In this document: one piece after another, positions 57,701 through 64,000 of the stretch
How the letters are laid out: each line of letters opens with the position of its first letter
Position numbering within the stretch: the stretch's first letter is position 1
Assembly: GCF_900188445.1 (NCBI RefSeq)
Contig: NZ_FZOR01000011.1
Span: 1-64,000, forward strand
Origin: Actinomadura meyerae
GTDB taxonomy: Bacteria; Actinomycetota; Actinomycetes; Streptosporangiales; Streptosporangiaceae
Direction: 5' to 3'
Length of the DNA: 64,000 nt
Made by a program: the position numbers and the translations under genes
Notes under the pieces: generated by a model
What the model was told of the DNA's origin: nothing
The model's database searches: none
Seen by the model: only the letters and a program-made list of their open reading frames with translations

Positions 57701-58687
57701 GGGCCGGGCGGCGCGGACCGCGTCCCGCACCTGCGCGCCGGTGGCCGCGTCGGTCGCGGTGAGCTCGGCGAGTCCGGGCGGGAGGGCGGCGCGCAGCGCG
57801 GTGGACGCGCCGGGCCCGGACGTGGCGACGAGCACCCGGTGGCCGCGCGCCAGCATCCCGGCGAGCAGGTCGGGGACGGTCTGCGGCGTCCGCTCCGGGA
57901 TGTGCATGACCTGCGGTCTGCGGCCGGGCGACACCAGCCGCGCCAGCCCGTCCGGCACGCGCCGGGGCAGCAGGCTGAGCAGCCGGGCGTGGTGGTCGGC
58001 GACGGCGTCGCGGCCCGGCGGCCGGACGACGAGCGCGGGCGCGAGCCGGATGCGCGGGGCGGGCGGCCCGCCGTCGGTGCCGGGCGTCCAGTCCTCCCGG
58101 TACTCGGCGGGGCCGGTAAGCGCCGTCTGGGCCCATTTGCGCAGGACGTCGCCGACGGACGGGTTCAGCCCGAAGCCCTGCCCGGCCTGGACGGCGTCGG
58201 CGATCCAGCCGGCGGGCCGGAACCCGGGATGCCCGGCGAGCAGCTCCCGGTCGCGCAGGGTCGTGTGCCCGGTGAGGACGACGTCGACGCGCTCGGTGCG
58301 CTCGTCCACGACGATGCGGACGGGCGTGCTCAGCAGGTGGTCGTGGACGGCGGGGCGCCACGACAGCAGGCCGGTCGCGAGCACGACCTCCTGCCCGGCG
58401 AGCTCCCGCAGGACCCGGTACCAGTTGCGGAGCGCGAGCCAGCCGTCGAACTCCTCCAGCACGACGGGCGGCGTGAGCGGGATGACCGGGATGCTGAACA
58501 GGACGTCGCCGGGCCCGGCGTCCGCCTCCACGTAGACGTCGCCGGGCAGGTCGGCCAGCCACTCGACGTGGTCGTGGCCGGCGAGGTCGCGGGACGGGCG
58601 CCGCCGGGCCCGCGCCAGGTCGCGCAGGAACCCCAGCAGCCGGGCCGCGTACTCCGCCTCGCGCGCGGCGGCGGCCTCCTCAGGCAC
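54785..58687 (-). CDS. Degenerate UPF1/DNA2-like helicase with proline-rich tail
   Basis: The 1300-residue protein has the layout of the large SF1 helicases of actinobacteria: an N-terminal module (about 30-235), the start of a RecA-like domain with LLAGMLARGHRVLVATSGPG (274-293), a helical insertion (320-830), PAWILPLWRIPDVLPP and then FDAVIVDGEHEAGAEALFLL (851-870). However, Walker A reads VMHIPERTPQTVPD (260-273) with no GKS/T, the DEAS/DEAQ box reads DGEH, and motif III (GDDxQ) reads GPAGADLPP. The second motor domain is missing: a Pro/Arg-rich tail (about 920-1225) and a helical end (1228-1300) replace it. It cannot be a normal ATPase. GGGGAGGAG precedes the GTG start. Confidence 0.75.
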   Translation of the reverse strand: MPEEAAAAREAEYAARLLGFLRDLARARRRPSRDLAGHDHVEWLADLPGDVYVEADAGPGDVLFSIPVIPLTPPVVLEEFDGWLALRNWYRVLRELAGQEVVLATGLLSWRPAVHDHLLSTPVRIVVDERTERVDVVLTGHTTLRDRELLAGHPGFRPAGWIADAVQAGQGFGLNPSVGDVLRKWAQTALTGPAEYREDWTPGTDGGPPAPRIRLAPALVVRPPGRDAVADHHARLLSLLPRRVPDGLARLVSPGRRPQVMHIPERTPQTVPDLLAGMLARGHRVLVATSGPGASTALRAALPPGLAELTATDAATGAQVRDAVRAARPDAAAPAEREKAAARRVTELAERLDGESAAPAPDRRDEDPELSWLPVRPDLPPTPPISRSEAAELVVLLAEESPERKARTAQRDVDPGALPSAAYVRTLIEAEQAAAERAERARTDLSQRLRDSDVTLLARLDGDASIVAAALRDLGLDGHPGGWNPADLAVRAFSDALAERRPLIWARVVEMTDRAQWAERALAGLGRHRVELPADADLRGLAAAAQDLRGYLAGGGTLKRGPLRSAAQRQAETLLATVTVDGAAPTTAELLHLVHTDLMVRITCRELQYVWEAAGISFPADLPPAERIARFVRAHARLARVRDAMPAVDSTRTLLDRHGFGVSINHPAQWHAYATALRNALEGLGVNRATADLDALRDSIGPPHADDPPELGAAIAAIEARDAAAYGRALGALAEARHERSLQIRCTELLDRVRAVHPDLANLMIATDGDEAWHDRTRRWDDAWAWARRAAATPPPARTELAAAEEELAEARAALTTAQAWTAAADLADVPAWILPLWRIPDVLPPEPDSFDAVIVDGEHEAGAEALFLLWLAPRAILVGPAGADLPPPEGPLPATRLPPHLHEAITPTTTLFTALTAPRDETEQEPPRAKTPPRRLDAPSLPSREANEPGARRVPPRRLDAPRPNPPEAAPPRRPPTGPPPRRPDTTPEPPEPERRPPATPNIPALWGTPGPHPPPKPQHPPAPHPKETPREHEAPRVQNPPRLQEAPRQPEPQPPAEPRRPAGPPRRPVPPRSLERQAPQEPPRPQEPPRPQDAPRPPAETRPSMESQRPPGPPPRRPVPPRSLERQRPLDDPQGPPMPPRAPDSPRRRGVPRPPEVQGPPDVPRPPESRRRPMPPRRLDSPLRSGAPHPPEEQGPPVPPPSPSSPRPADETQPVDVPPQRDGSGEHAKVRRGQSIVSYKRPELVEIVGRIAEREPDLSDDQLVELVARLLACPEDEALLVGARLRYAVETYRQQAED

Positions 58688-58831
58688 CTGGCTCCTCCCC
58701 TTCCCACGGAGGGACGGGCCCCTTCCGGCGTTCCCCGCCCGGGCGACCGGACGGCGGAAGGGGTCCGATGGTGGTGCCCCGATCTAACACCCATGCGGGT
58801 GCCCGGTCGAGCACTATCGATGATCTTGGAG

Positions 58832-59035
58832 CTAGCGGACGCCCGCCGTGTGCCGGTCCTCGTCGGGCATCATCACCCACAGGACCAGGTAGACGACGAA
58901 CTGCGGGCCCGGAAGCAGGCACGAGAGGACGAAGAGCAGGCGGACCATCCCGGGCGTCATGCCGAACCGGCGGGCGAGGCCGGCGCAGACGCCCGCGATC
59001 ATCCGGCCGTCGCGCGGGCGGTAAAGACCGTTCAT
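58832..59035 (-). CDS. PspC domain protein
   Basis: The 67-residue protein is a stand-alone PspC domain: YRPRDGRMIAGVCAGLARRF then GMTPGMVRLLFVLSCLLPGP with one to two membrane segments and LVLWVMMPDED. PspC proteins respond to membrane stress and often accompany LuxR-type two-component systems. GGGGAGAGAAG precedes the ATG. A dyad at 59170-59185 upstream may bind such a regulator. Confidence 0.92.
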   Translation of the reverse strand: MNGLYRPRDGRMIAGVCAGLARRFGMTPGMVRLLFVLSCLLPGPQFVVYLVLWVMMPDEDRHTAGVR

Positions 59036-59169
59036 GGGTTCTTCTCTCCCCGATTAATCGAGCGGTGAACGCGGCCGCGGTCTCCGTCGCGGCCACGTTC
59101 TCCACGCTACGAACCGGGCGAGCCCCCCACATCGGCCGCAAGACCCGTTCCGGCGCCATACTCGCGGAT

Positions 59170-59185
59170 TAGGGGACATCCCCTA
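59170..59185. promoter_or_regulatory. Dyad between the PspC and HAD genes
   Basis: TAGGGGA (59170-59176) and TCCCCTA (59179-59185) are perfect inverted repeats around CA. The site is 135 bases upstream of the PspC gene and 27 bases past the HAD gene stop, so it could be an operator for PspC or a terminator for the HAD operon. Confidence 0.5.
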
Positions 59186-59211
59186 GGGGCGGTCTCGGAC
59201 GCGCCCCAGTG

Positions 59212-59907
59212 CTACCGGGCGTTGTACTCGGCGACGAGCTTCGGCAGGTCGACCAGGTCGTCGAGGACGAACAGGCAGTCGCGGAGCGCGGCGTCGTCCC
59301 GCTGGATGTGGCCCCAGGGGCCGCGCCGCAGGAACGCCGCCCGCATCTCGAACTCCAGCGCCGGGCGGACGTCGTTGTCGATGCGGTCGCCCACGTACAG
59401 GACCCGGTCGGGGAGCACGTCGGCGAGCTGGGCGCAGCGCTCGAAGAACTCGGGGGACGGCTTGCTGACGCCCCACACGTCCGAGATGCCGACGACGTCC
59501 GCGTCCAGGGCGATCTCCGCCATGTGCGCCGCCGCCTCGACCGGCTGGTTGCCCGCGATCCCGACGTAGAGGCCCTGGTCGCGGAGCCCGGACAGGCAGG
59601 CCCGCGCGTCCGGGTACAGGTCGTCCGGCCCGAACCCGTTCGGGACGCCCGCCTCGGCGCGGCGCCGCTCCTCCTCCGCCAGGTCGAACCCCGGCCGGAA
59701 GTACTCCAGGACGTCCATGTGGGTGCCGCCCGTGGCGAGCACCGCGCCGAGCTTCGCCAGGAACGTGTGCCTGGGCACGCCGAACCAGTCGGCCCACCGC
59801 CCGTAGATCTCCCCCTCGTTGATGAGGGTCTCGCCGATGTCGAAGAACACCGCCCGGATGGGCGGCGGCGCGGAGGCGGGGGGCCGGGGGCGAGGGGAAC
59901 CGGTCAT
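59212..59907 (-). CDS. HAD family hydrolase
   Basis: The 231-residue protein has the HAD signature: motif I AVFFDIGETLINEG (the nucleophile D is followed by I-G-E, a DxGET variant), a cap region (about 40-110), motif II in VGIAGNQP (T/S replaced by A-G-N), motif III lysine in GVSKPSPEFFERCA and motif IV in LYVGDRIDNDVRPALE. The second acid of motif I is therefore G rather than D, which can weaken phosphatase activity. It overlaps the MBL gene by 4 bases (ATGA), so the two are cotranslated. The likely activity is on a small phosphorylated or haloacid substrate. Confidence 0.85.
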   Translation of the reverse strand: MTGSPRPRPPASAPPPIRAVFFDIGETLINEGEIYGRWADWFGVPRHTFLAKLGAVLATGGTHMDVLEYFRPGFDLAEEERRRAEAGVPNGFGPDDLYPDARACLSGLRDQGLYVGIAGNQPVEAAAHMAEIALDADVVGISDVWGVSKPSPEFFERCAQLADVLPDRVLYVGDRIDNDVRPALEFEMRAAFLRRGPWGHIQRDDAALRDCLFVLDDLVDLPKLVAEYNAR

Positions 59908-60554
59908 TTGGCGGCCAGGTCCACCGTGGTGCCCGGGGTGAGGCGGACGTACTCCTTGCCCTGCTCCTTGCCCGCGTTGCCGACGAAGTTCTGCAGCACC
60001 TGCAGCCCGATGTCGTTCAGCAGGCCGTCGTGGACGATGAAGGCGCGCTCGGGGCGGACCTCCCGCGTGTACTGGATCAGCTCCGGGATCTTCATCCAGG
60101 GCGCGTTCCCCGGCAGGCACAGCGTCGGGACGGGCTCGGACGGGACGGTCCACGCGTCGCCCGGGTGGAACACCTCGCCGTTCACCAGGAAGCCGACGTT
60201 CGGGATGGGCGGCACGTCCGGGTGCAGGATCTCGTGCTCCTCGCCGTAGACGTGCACGTCGAAGCCCGCGATGGTGACGGCGTCGCCGTGGCCCACCTGG
60301 TGGACGCGCCCGCCCAGGTCGGCGAGGCTCTCGGCGACGACGCGGGACGTCCAGACCTCCAGCTCCGGACGCTCCGCCATCGCGGCGCGCAGCGCGTCGG
60401 CGTCGAAGTGGTCGAAGTGCTCGTGGGTGATCAGCACGGCGTCGGCGGCGGCGACCGCGGCGGCACCGTCGCTGAAGGCCCCGGGGTCGATGACGATCGT
60501 GCGGTCGTTCTCGGTGAGCTGCACGCAGGCGTGCCCAAGCTTGGTCAGACGCAT
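59904..60554 (-). CDS. MBL fold metal-dependent hydrolase (UlaG-like)
   Basis: The 216-residue protein is a compact metallo-beta-lactamase-fold hydrolase. MRLTKLGHACVQLTENDRTI begins the first strands, ITHEHFDHFD is the metal-binding HxHxDH motif, and VFHPGDAW supplies the bridging aspartate. A late histidine in AFIVHDGLL completes the site. The UlaG-like group cleaves lactones and phosphodiesters. It is upstream of, and coupled to, the HAD hydrolase gene, and divergent from the kinase-like gene at 60652. Confidence 0.9.
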   Translation of the reverse strand: MRLTKLGHACVQLTENDRTIVIDPGAFSDGAAAVAAADAVLITHEHFDHFDADALRAAMAERPELEVWTSRVVAESLADLGGRVHQVGHGDAVTIAGFDVHVYGEEHEILHPDVPPIPNVGFLVNGEVFHPGDAWTVPSEPVPTLCLPGNAPWMKIPELIQYTREVRPERAFIVHDGLLNDIGLQVLQNFVGNAGKEQGKEYVRLTPGTTVDLAAK

Positions 60555-60612
60555 CCGGCCATGTTTTCACGCCGGGGGTCCCGCACCCATTGACCGCCCC
60601 CCGGCTCGTTGA

Positions 60613-60626
60613 TAGAACACGTTCTA
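60613..60626 (+). promoter_or_regulatory. KstR-type operator
   Basis: TAGAACACGTTCTA matches the published mycobacterial KstR consensus TnnAACnnGTTnnA at every fixed position, with perfect 6-bp arms. It lies 26 bases before the phosphotransferase start codon and 59 bases from the divergent MBL gene. KstR represses sterol-degradation genes, so this points to a sterol- or lipid-linked role for one or both units. Related TetR proteins can share such sites. Confidence 0.6.
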
Positions 60627-60651
60627 CTTTGCTGCGGCGCAAGGAGGCGGC

Positions 60652-61716
60652 ATGCCCGTTCCCGACCAACGCGATCCCGAGATCACCCGGCGCGCACTGG
60701 CGGACTGGCTGGCCGGGCGGCTGCCCGGCGCCGCCATCCCCGCCGTGGAGACCCCGCAGACCAGCGGGTTCTCCAACGAGACCCTGCTGTTCGAGGCCGA
60801 GTGGGCCGACGGCGGCGAACCCCGGCGCGAGCGGCTCGTCGCGCGGGTCGCGCCCGTGAAGTACCAGGTCTTCCCCGAACCGCGGTTCGCCGAGGAGTAC
60901 CGGCTGATGCGGATCCTGGACGAGCGCACGAGCGTCCCGGTGCCGCCGATCCGCTGGTACGAGCCGTCCCCGGACGTGCTCGGCGCCCCGTTCTTCGTGA
61001 TGGGGCGGGTCGACGGCCGCGTCCCCACCGACATGCCGCCGTACCACCTGGACGGCTGGGTGACCGAGGCCCCGCCGGAGGAGCGGGCCGCGATGTGGTG
61101 GTCCACGCTGGAGATCCTCGCCGTCCTGCACCGGCTGGACGTCCGGGAGCTGGAGCTCGGCTTCCTCGACCAGCCGCAGTGGGGCGCGCCCGGCCTCGAC
61201 CAGCGGCTGAACTACTACGAGCACTACCTGCACTGGGCCTACCAGGGGCCGCAGGAGACGGCGCTCAAGGCCCTGGAGTGGCTGAAGGCGAACCGCCCCG
61301 AGGAGCCGGACGAGCCGGTGGCGCTGTGGGGCGACGCCCGCATCGGCAACGTGATCTTCCAGGAGGGCGTGCCCGCGGCCGTCCTGGACTGGGAGACCGC
61401 CGCGCTCGGCGCGCCCGAGGAGGACCTCGCCTGGTTCCTGTTCCTCGACCGGCACCACAGCGAGGGCGTCGGCGCGGCCCGGCTGGACGGCTTCCCCTCC
61501 CCCGCCGAGACCGTCGCCCGGTACGAGGAGCTGCTCGGCCGCCCGATGCGGGACATGGCGTACTACGAGGTCCTGTCCGGCTTCAAGTTCTCGGTGATCA
61601 TGGCGCGGATCGGGCAGGCGATGATCGACTTCGGCTGGATCGAGCCGTCCTCCGACTTCCCGTACAACAACAACTGCACGCAGCTGCTCGCCCGCATCCT
61701 CGGAGGTGACCGGTGA
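60652..61716 (+). CDS. Phosphotransferase family protein (APH/ACAD10-like kinase)
   Basis: The 354-residue protein belongs to the aminoglycoside-phosphotransferase-like kinase superfamily. TSGFSNETLLFEAEW is the nucleotide loop, LVARVAPVKYQVFPEPRFAE carries the lysine-equivalent region, and LWGDARIGNVIFQEGVPAAV then VLDWETAALGAPEEDLAWFL are the catalytic (H)GDxxxxN and DWE motifs, with the usual H replaced by W. Members near acyl-CoA genes phosphorylate hydroxyacyl groups. AAGGAGG precedes the ATG. It overlaps the next gene by 4 bases and has a KstR-type operator in front of it. Confidence 0.88.
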   Translation: MPVPDQRDPEITRRALADWLAGRLPGAAIPAVETPQTSGFSNETLLFEAEWADGGEPRRERLVARVAPVKYQVFPEPRFAEEYRLMRILDERTSVPVPPIRWYEPSPDVLGAPFFVMGRVDGRVPTDMPPYHLDGWVTEAPPEERAAMWWSTLEILAVLHRLDVRELELGFLDQPQWGAPGLDQRLNYYEHYLHWAYQGPQETALKALEWLKANRPEEPDEPVALWGDARIGNVIFQEGVPAAVLDWETAALGAPEEDLAWFLFLDRHHSEGVGAARLDGFPSPAETVARYEELLGRPMRDMAYYEVLSGFKFSVIMARIGQAMIDFGWIEPSSDFPYNNNCTQLLARILGGDR

Positions 61717-62819
61717 CGCTGTCGCCGCTCGACGACTACCCGATCCACCAGGCGCCCGAGGTGATGCGGCACGTCACCACGTCCGACCGCAACTTCTACG
61801 ACCGGTACTACTTCAACGCCCACCCCTGCTCGGACGAGCTGATGCTGATCATCGGGATCGGGCAGTACCCGAACCTCGGGGTGATGGACGCGTTCGCGGT
61901 CGTGCGGCGCGGTCCGATCCACAAGGTCGTCCGCGCGTCCCGCGAGCTGGGGAACGACCGCATGGACACCAGGGTCGGGCCGTTCCGCGTCGAGGTCGTC
62001 GAGGGGCTGAAGCGGCTCAGGGTCGTCCTGGACGAGAACGAGCACGGCCTCGCGTTCGACATGGTCTGGGAGGGGGCGATCCCCGCCACCCTGGAGCCGC
62101 CGCACTACCTGCGCTGGCAGGAGCGCGTCATGTTCGACTCGCGGCGGCTCGCGCAGACCGGACGCTGGTCCGGCACCATCACGGTCGACGGCGAGACCAT
62201 CGCCGTCACGCCCGACCACTGGTGGGGCTCGCGGGACAGGTCCTGGGGCATCCGCCCCGTGGGCGAGCCGGAGCCGCCGGGCATCCAGGTCAAGAACGCC
62301 GGCACGTTCTACTGGCTCTACACGCCGATGCAGTTCGAGGACCACTCGATCCTCTGCATCGTCCAGGAGGACGAGAAGGGGCGCCGCGTCCTGGAAGAGG
62401 CGACGCGCGTGTGGTCCGACCCCGACCGCGAGGCGGAGTACCTGGGACGGCCCGAATACCGTCCCGAGTACGCCGAGGGAACCCGCGACGTGGTCACCGC
62501 CACGCTCCGCTTCGCGCCGCCCGGCGGCGAGCCCTTCGAGGTGAGGGCTACGCCGATCCTGCCCGTCCACATGATGGTCGGCACCGGGTACGGGCTGGAG
62601 CCCGGCTGGAAGCACGGCATGTACCAGGGGCCAGACCTCAAGGTGGAGGGCGTCACCCATGACGTCCGCAACCCGGAGGACGCCGCCCGCATGTGGGGCA
62701 TGGTCGACGCGGTCGGCAAGTACGAGTACCTGGACGGCGCCCAGCCGACCAGCGCCGTCACCGGCTACGGCCTGTACGAATACTGGGCGCTCGGCCCGCA
62801 TCCGTCCTTCCCCGAGTAG
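61713..62819 (+). CDS. Conserved protein of unknown function (lipocalin/AttH-like)
   Basis: The 368-residue protein has beta-rich sequence with YYFNAHPCSDELMLIIGIGQ, LRVVLDENEHGLAFDMVWEG, RWSGTITVDGETIAVTPDHW and GSRDRSWGIRPVGEPEPPG. The W-G-S-R-D-x-S-W-G-I pattern is typical of AttH/CrtC-like and DUF7064/7065-type proteins, which have paired lipocalin-like domains that bind hydrophobic molecules. It has no signal peptide. A GTG start overlaps the kinase-like gene's stop, so the two work together, probably on a lipid or terpenoid. Confidence 0.72.
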   Translation: MTLSPLDDYPIHQAPEVMRHVTTSDRNFYDRYYFNAHPCSDELMLIIGIGQYPNLGVMDAFAVVRRGPIHKVVRASRELGNDRMDTRVGPFRVEVVEGLKRLRVVLDENEHGLAFDMVWEGAIPATLEPPHYLRWQERVMFDSRRLAQTGRWSGTITVDGETIAVTPDHWWGSRDRSWGIRPVGEPEPPGIQVKNAGTFYWLYTPMQFEDHSILCIVQEDEKGRRVLEEATRVWSDPDREAEYLGRPEYRPEYAEGTRDVVTATLRFAPPGGEPFEVRATPILPVHMMVGTGYGLEPGWKHGMYQGPDLKVEGVTHDVRNPEDAARMWGMVDAVGKYEYLDGAQPTSAVTGYGLYEYWALGPHPSFPE

Positions 62820-62841
62820 CGGATCTGGGAGACTGGCGAGC

Positions 62842-63141
62842 GTGACGACCCCGTCTTCGCCCGACCCCCAGGACGCGGATCGGCCGTCCCGGAACGAACC
62901 GGACGGGTCCTCTGCGGAGCAACGGCCTCCCAGGACCACAGGGAAGAGCAGCCGCCGGTCCGGCTCCCTCCGCTCCGCCGGCGCGCTGCGAAGGGAACTG
63001 GACCAGCAGGTGCGCGACCACTACGGCACATGGCGCGACCAGCCGCGCGGCCTGGCCTGCGCGGTGATCGCCGCCTTCATGATCCTCACCACGGTGGCGT
63101 TCGTGTTCGCGGTGCTCGCCGTCGTCGCGGCCATGCGCTGA
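62842..63141 (+). CDS. Small C-terminally anchored membrane protein
   Basis: The 99-residue protein has a hydrophilic N-terminal part of about 65 residues (charged and Ser/Pro-rich) and one C-terminal helix (LACAVIAAFMILTTVAFVFA) ending VLAVVAAMR. The topology would place the N-terminus in the cytosol. GTG 62842 was chosen; no strong ribosome binding site is seen. No family is recognised. Confidence 0.65.
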   Translation: MTTPSSPDPQDADRPSRNEPDGSSAEQRPPRTTGKSSRRSGSLRSAGALRRELDQQVRDHYGTWRDQPRGLACAVIAAFMILTTVAFVFAVLAVVAAMR

Positions 63142-63163
63142 ACGCGCGGGGCTGAACGCACGG

Positions 63164-63194
63164 GGGCCGGGACCGCTCGCGGCGGCCCCGGCCC
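63164..63194. terminator. Hairpin between convergent genes
   Basis: GGGCCGGG (63164-63171) pairs with CCCGGCCC (63187-63194) across a 15-base loop. It lies 22 bases past the small membrane protein gene and 20 bases past the HesB-like gene on the other strand. Confidence 0.5.
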
Positions 63195-63214
63195 TCGCAC
63201 GTCGTTCGGGTGGG

Positions 63215-63514
63215 TCAGGTAGGGGTCCCCTCGGTTCCCTCCGCGATGGTGAAGGCCACATCCCCCTGCGGGTCGACCTGCGCGTCGAGGGTCTTGTCGT
63301 CGAGCATCTCCGCGACGGCCGCCTCCAGGTACACCTTGGCGCCCTCCTCCTCGACGACCTGGTCGCCGGCCTCGGGCGCGGGGGCGACCGACAGCCGCAG
63401 CGCGTCCGAGCCGTCGAGCCCGGACTCGATGCGGATACCGGTCTCCGGCGGAAGCTCCGGATTGGCGGTCACCGTACGGATGACCTGGACGGCACCGCTG
63501 GTCAGCGTGAGCAC
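63215..63514 (-). CDS. HesB/IscA-fold protein lacking the cysteine ligands
   Basis: The 99-residue protein has the HesB/IscA pattern: LTSGAVQVIRTVTANPELPP, then TGIRIESG, DALRLSVAPAPEAGDQVVEE, and AKVYLEAAVAEMLDDKTLDA. A-type iron-sulfur carriers use three cysteines, but this protein has none, so it cannot carry a cluster in the known way. Such variants are common in actinobacteria and of unknown function. GTG 63514 follows GGAGC. It stands alone between two hairpins. Confidence 0.8.
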   Translation of the reverse strand: MLTLTSGAVQVIRTVTANPELPPETGIRIESGLDGSDALRLSVAPAPEAGDQVVEEEGAKVYLEAAVAEMLDDKTLDAQVDPQGDVAFTIAEGTEGTPT

Positions 63515-63618
63515 GATCAGCTCCTCACGTCTCTGTCTGTTCGGATCTGCCCCACCCTCCCCGAACGAGGGCGGGGCAAACATCCGGACGCAGCCGAGCG
63601 GGACGCGGCCGGCGGGTG

Positions 63619-64000
63619 TCAGCCCGCGCTGGGCGCGAGCGCTCGCGCCGCCTCCACCGGGGAGAGCCCGCCGCCGGGGACGACGGCCAGGACCGGCGTG
63701 GTCAGGCCGCTATCCACGTACTCGCGGACGCGCGCCCGGCACGCCGCCGGCGACCCGTGCACGATCAGGTCGTCGACGACCTCGTCCGGGATGACCTCCA
63801 GGGCCTTCTTCCGGTCGCCGGCCGCCCACGCCTCGTTCATCGGGCGCAGCGCCTCGCCGCGGCCGAGCCACTCGTGGAACGCCCGGTACACCGGGACCGT
63901 CATGTACGCGGCGATCATCCAGCGGCCGATCGCGCGCGCCTCCTCGGCGTTCTCGGTCGGGCAGACGAACAGCCGCGCGATCAGCTCGGGCTCCTCGCCG
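63619..64000 (-). CDS. LLM-class F420-dependent oxidoreductase, C-terminal part
   Basis: The 127-residue fragment runs to the window edge and gives the C-terminal end of a luciferase-like (LLM) F420-dependent oxidoreductase: LFVCPTENAEEARAIGRWMI, TVPVYRAFHEWLGRGE, MNEAWAAGDRKKALEVIPDE, VHGSPAACRARVREYVDSGL and PVLAVVPGGG. The N-terminal half lies outside. These enzymes reduce or oxidise hydrophobic substrates with F420 and are often found in lipid and sterol degradation regions, consistent with the nearby KstR-type site. Confidence 0.88.
   Translation of the reverse strand, partial: GEEPELIARLFVCPTENAEEARAIGRWMIAAYMTVPVYRAFHEWLGRGEALRPMNEAWAAGDRKKALEVIPDEVVDDLIVHGSPAACRARVREYVDSGLTTPVLAVVPGGGLSPVEAARALAPSAG

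Noticed and set aside
55161..59068. Long plus-strand frames opposite the helicase-like gene
   Set aside because: They are Gly/Ala/Arg-rich shadows of the minus-strand gene, which has recognisable helicase-family text and a good ribosome binding site.

Overview
The window comes from a high-GC actinobacterial chromosome. Bases, GTG/TTG starts, GGAGG-type ribosome binding sites and gene types (DUF397 genes with a DUF5753-type regulator, LysX, DUF6230/DUF6114, CU044_5270 family, LuxR-type two-component systems, PknB-like kinases) all fit a filamentous Streptosporangiales/Thermomonosporaceae-like organism such as Actinomadura; the genus is an inference. About 60 genes are supported. I saw no rRNA, tRNA, CRISPR array, insertion sequence or replication origin.

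0-11.7 kb is a patchwork of small catabolic and efflux units, each with its own regulator: a TetR / MFS / sphingosine-1-phosphate-lyase-like decarboxylase operon, a PucR-type regulator, a LysE exporter, a divergent TetR/P450 pair, a SDR-like reductase, and a Baeyer-Villiger-type monooxygenase divergent from a TetR gene with two copies of a perfect palindrome between them. 11.4-15.8 kb holds a MerR/aminotransferase-IV pair with a long-spacer promoter, an acetyltransferase, and an ECF sigma factor coupled to a CU044_5270-type membrane protein. 15.9-18.5 kb is a whiJ/abaA-like regulatory locus (DUF5753 regulator, four tandem DUF397 genes of identical length, an anti-sigma-type ATPase) with clearly lower GC. 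18.6-23.1 kb carries membrane and secreted proteins of unknown role, including a 15-copy 12-residue repeat protein and an Ala/Glu/Gln-rich secreted protein.

23.4-38.5 kb is an exopolysaccharide region: galE, a NarL-type regulator, then a tightly coupled run of chain-length protein, DegT aminotransferase, CapD-like protein, GT4 glycosyltransferase, Wzy-like polymerase, Wzx-like flippase, initiating sugar transferase and a glycosidase-like protein. It is followed by an unusual metallo-beta-lactamase/Rieske fusion and a cytosolic histidine kinase/response regulator pair. This is a compact Wzx/Wzy-type pathway with only two recognisable glycosyl-transferring enzymes.

38.6-44.4 kb has an internally shortened P450, a second NarL-type two-component pair, a stand-alone receiver protein and the DUF6230/DUF6114 pair. 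44.3-53.1 kb has three tandem Ser/Thr kinases and a divergent LysX (lysyl-phosphatidylglycerol synthase fused to lysyl-tRNA synthetase). 53.1-59 kb has small unknown proteins, a GNAT protein and a 1300-residue protein that looks like a UPF1/DNA2-type helicase with both Walker motifs lost and the second motor domain replaced by a proline-rich tail. 59-64 kb has PspC, HAD and MBL genes, then a kinase-like gene pair preceded by a KstR-type operator, a HesB-fold protein without cysteines, and a partial F420-dependent oxidoreductase at the window edge.
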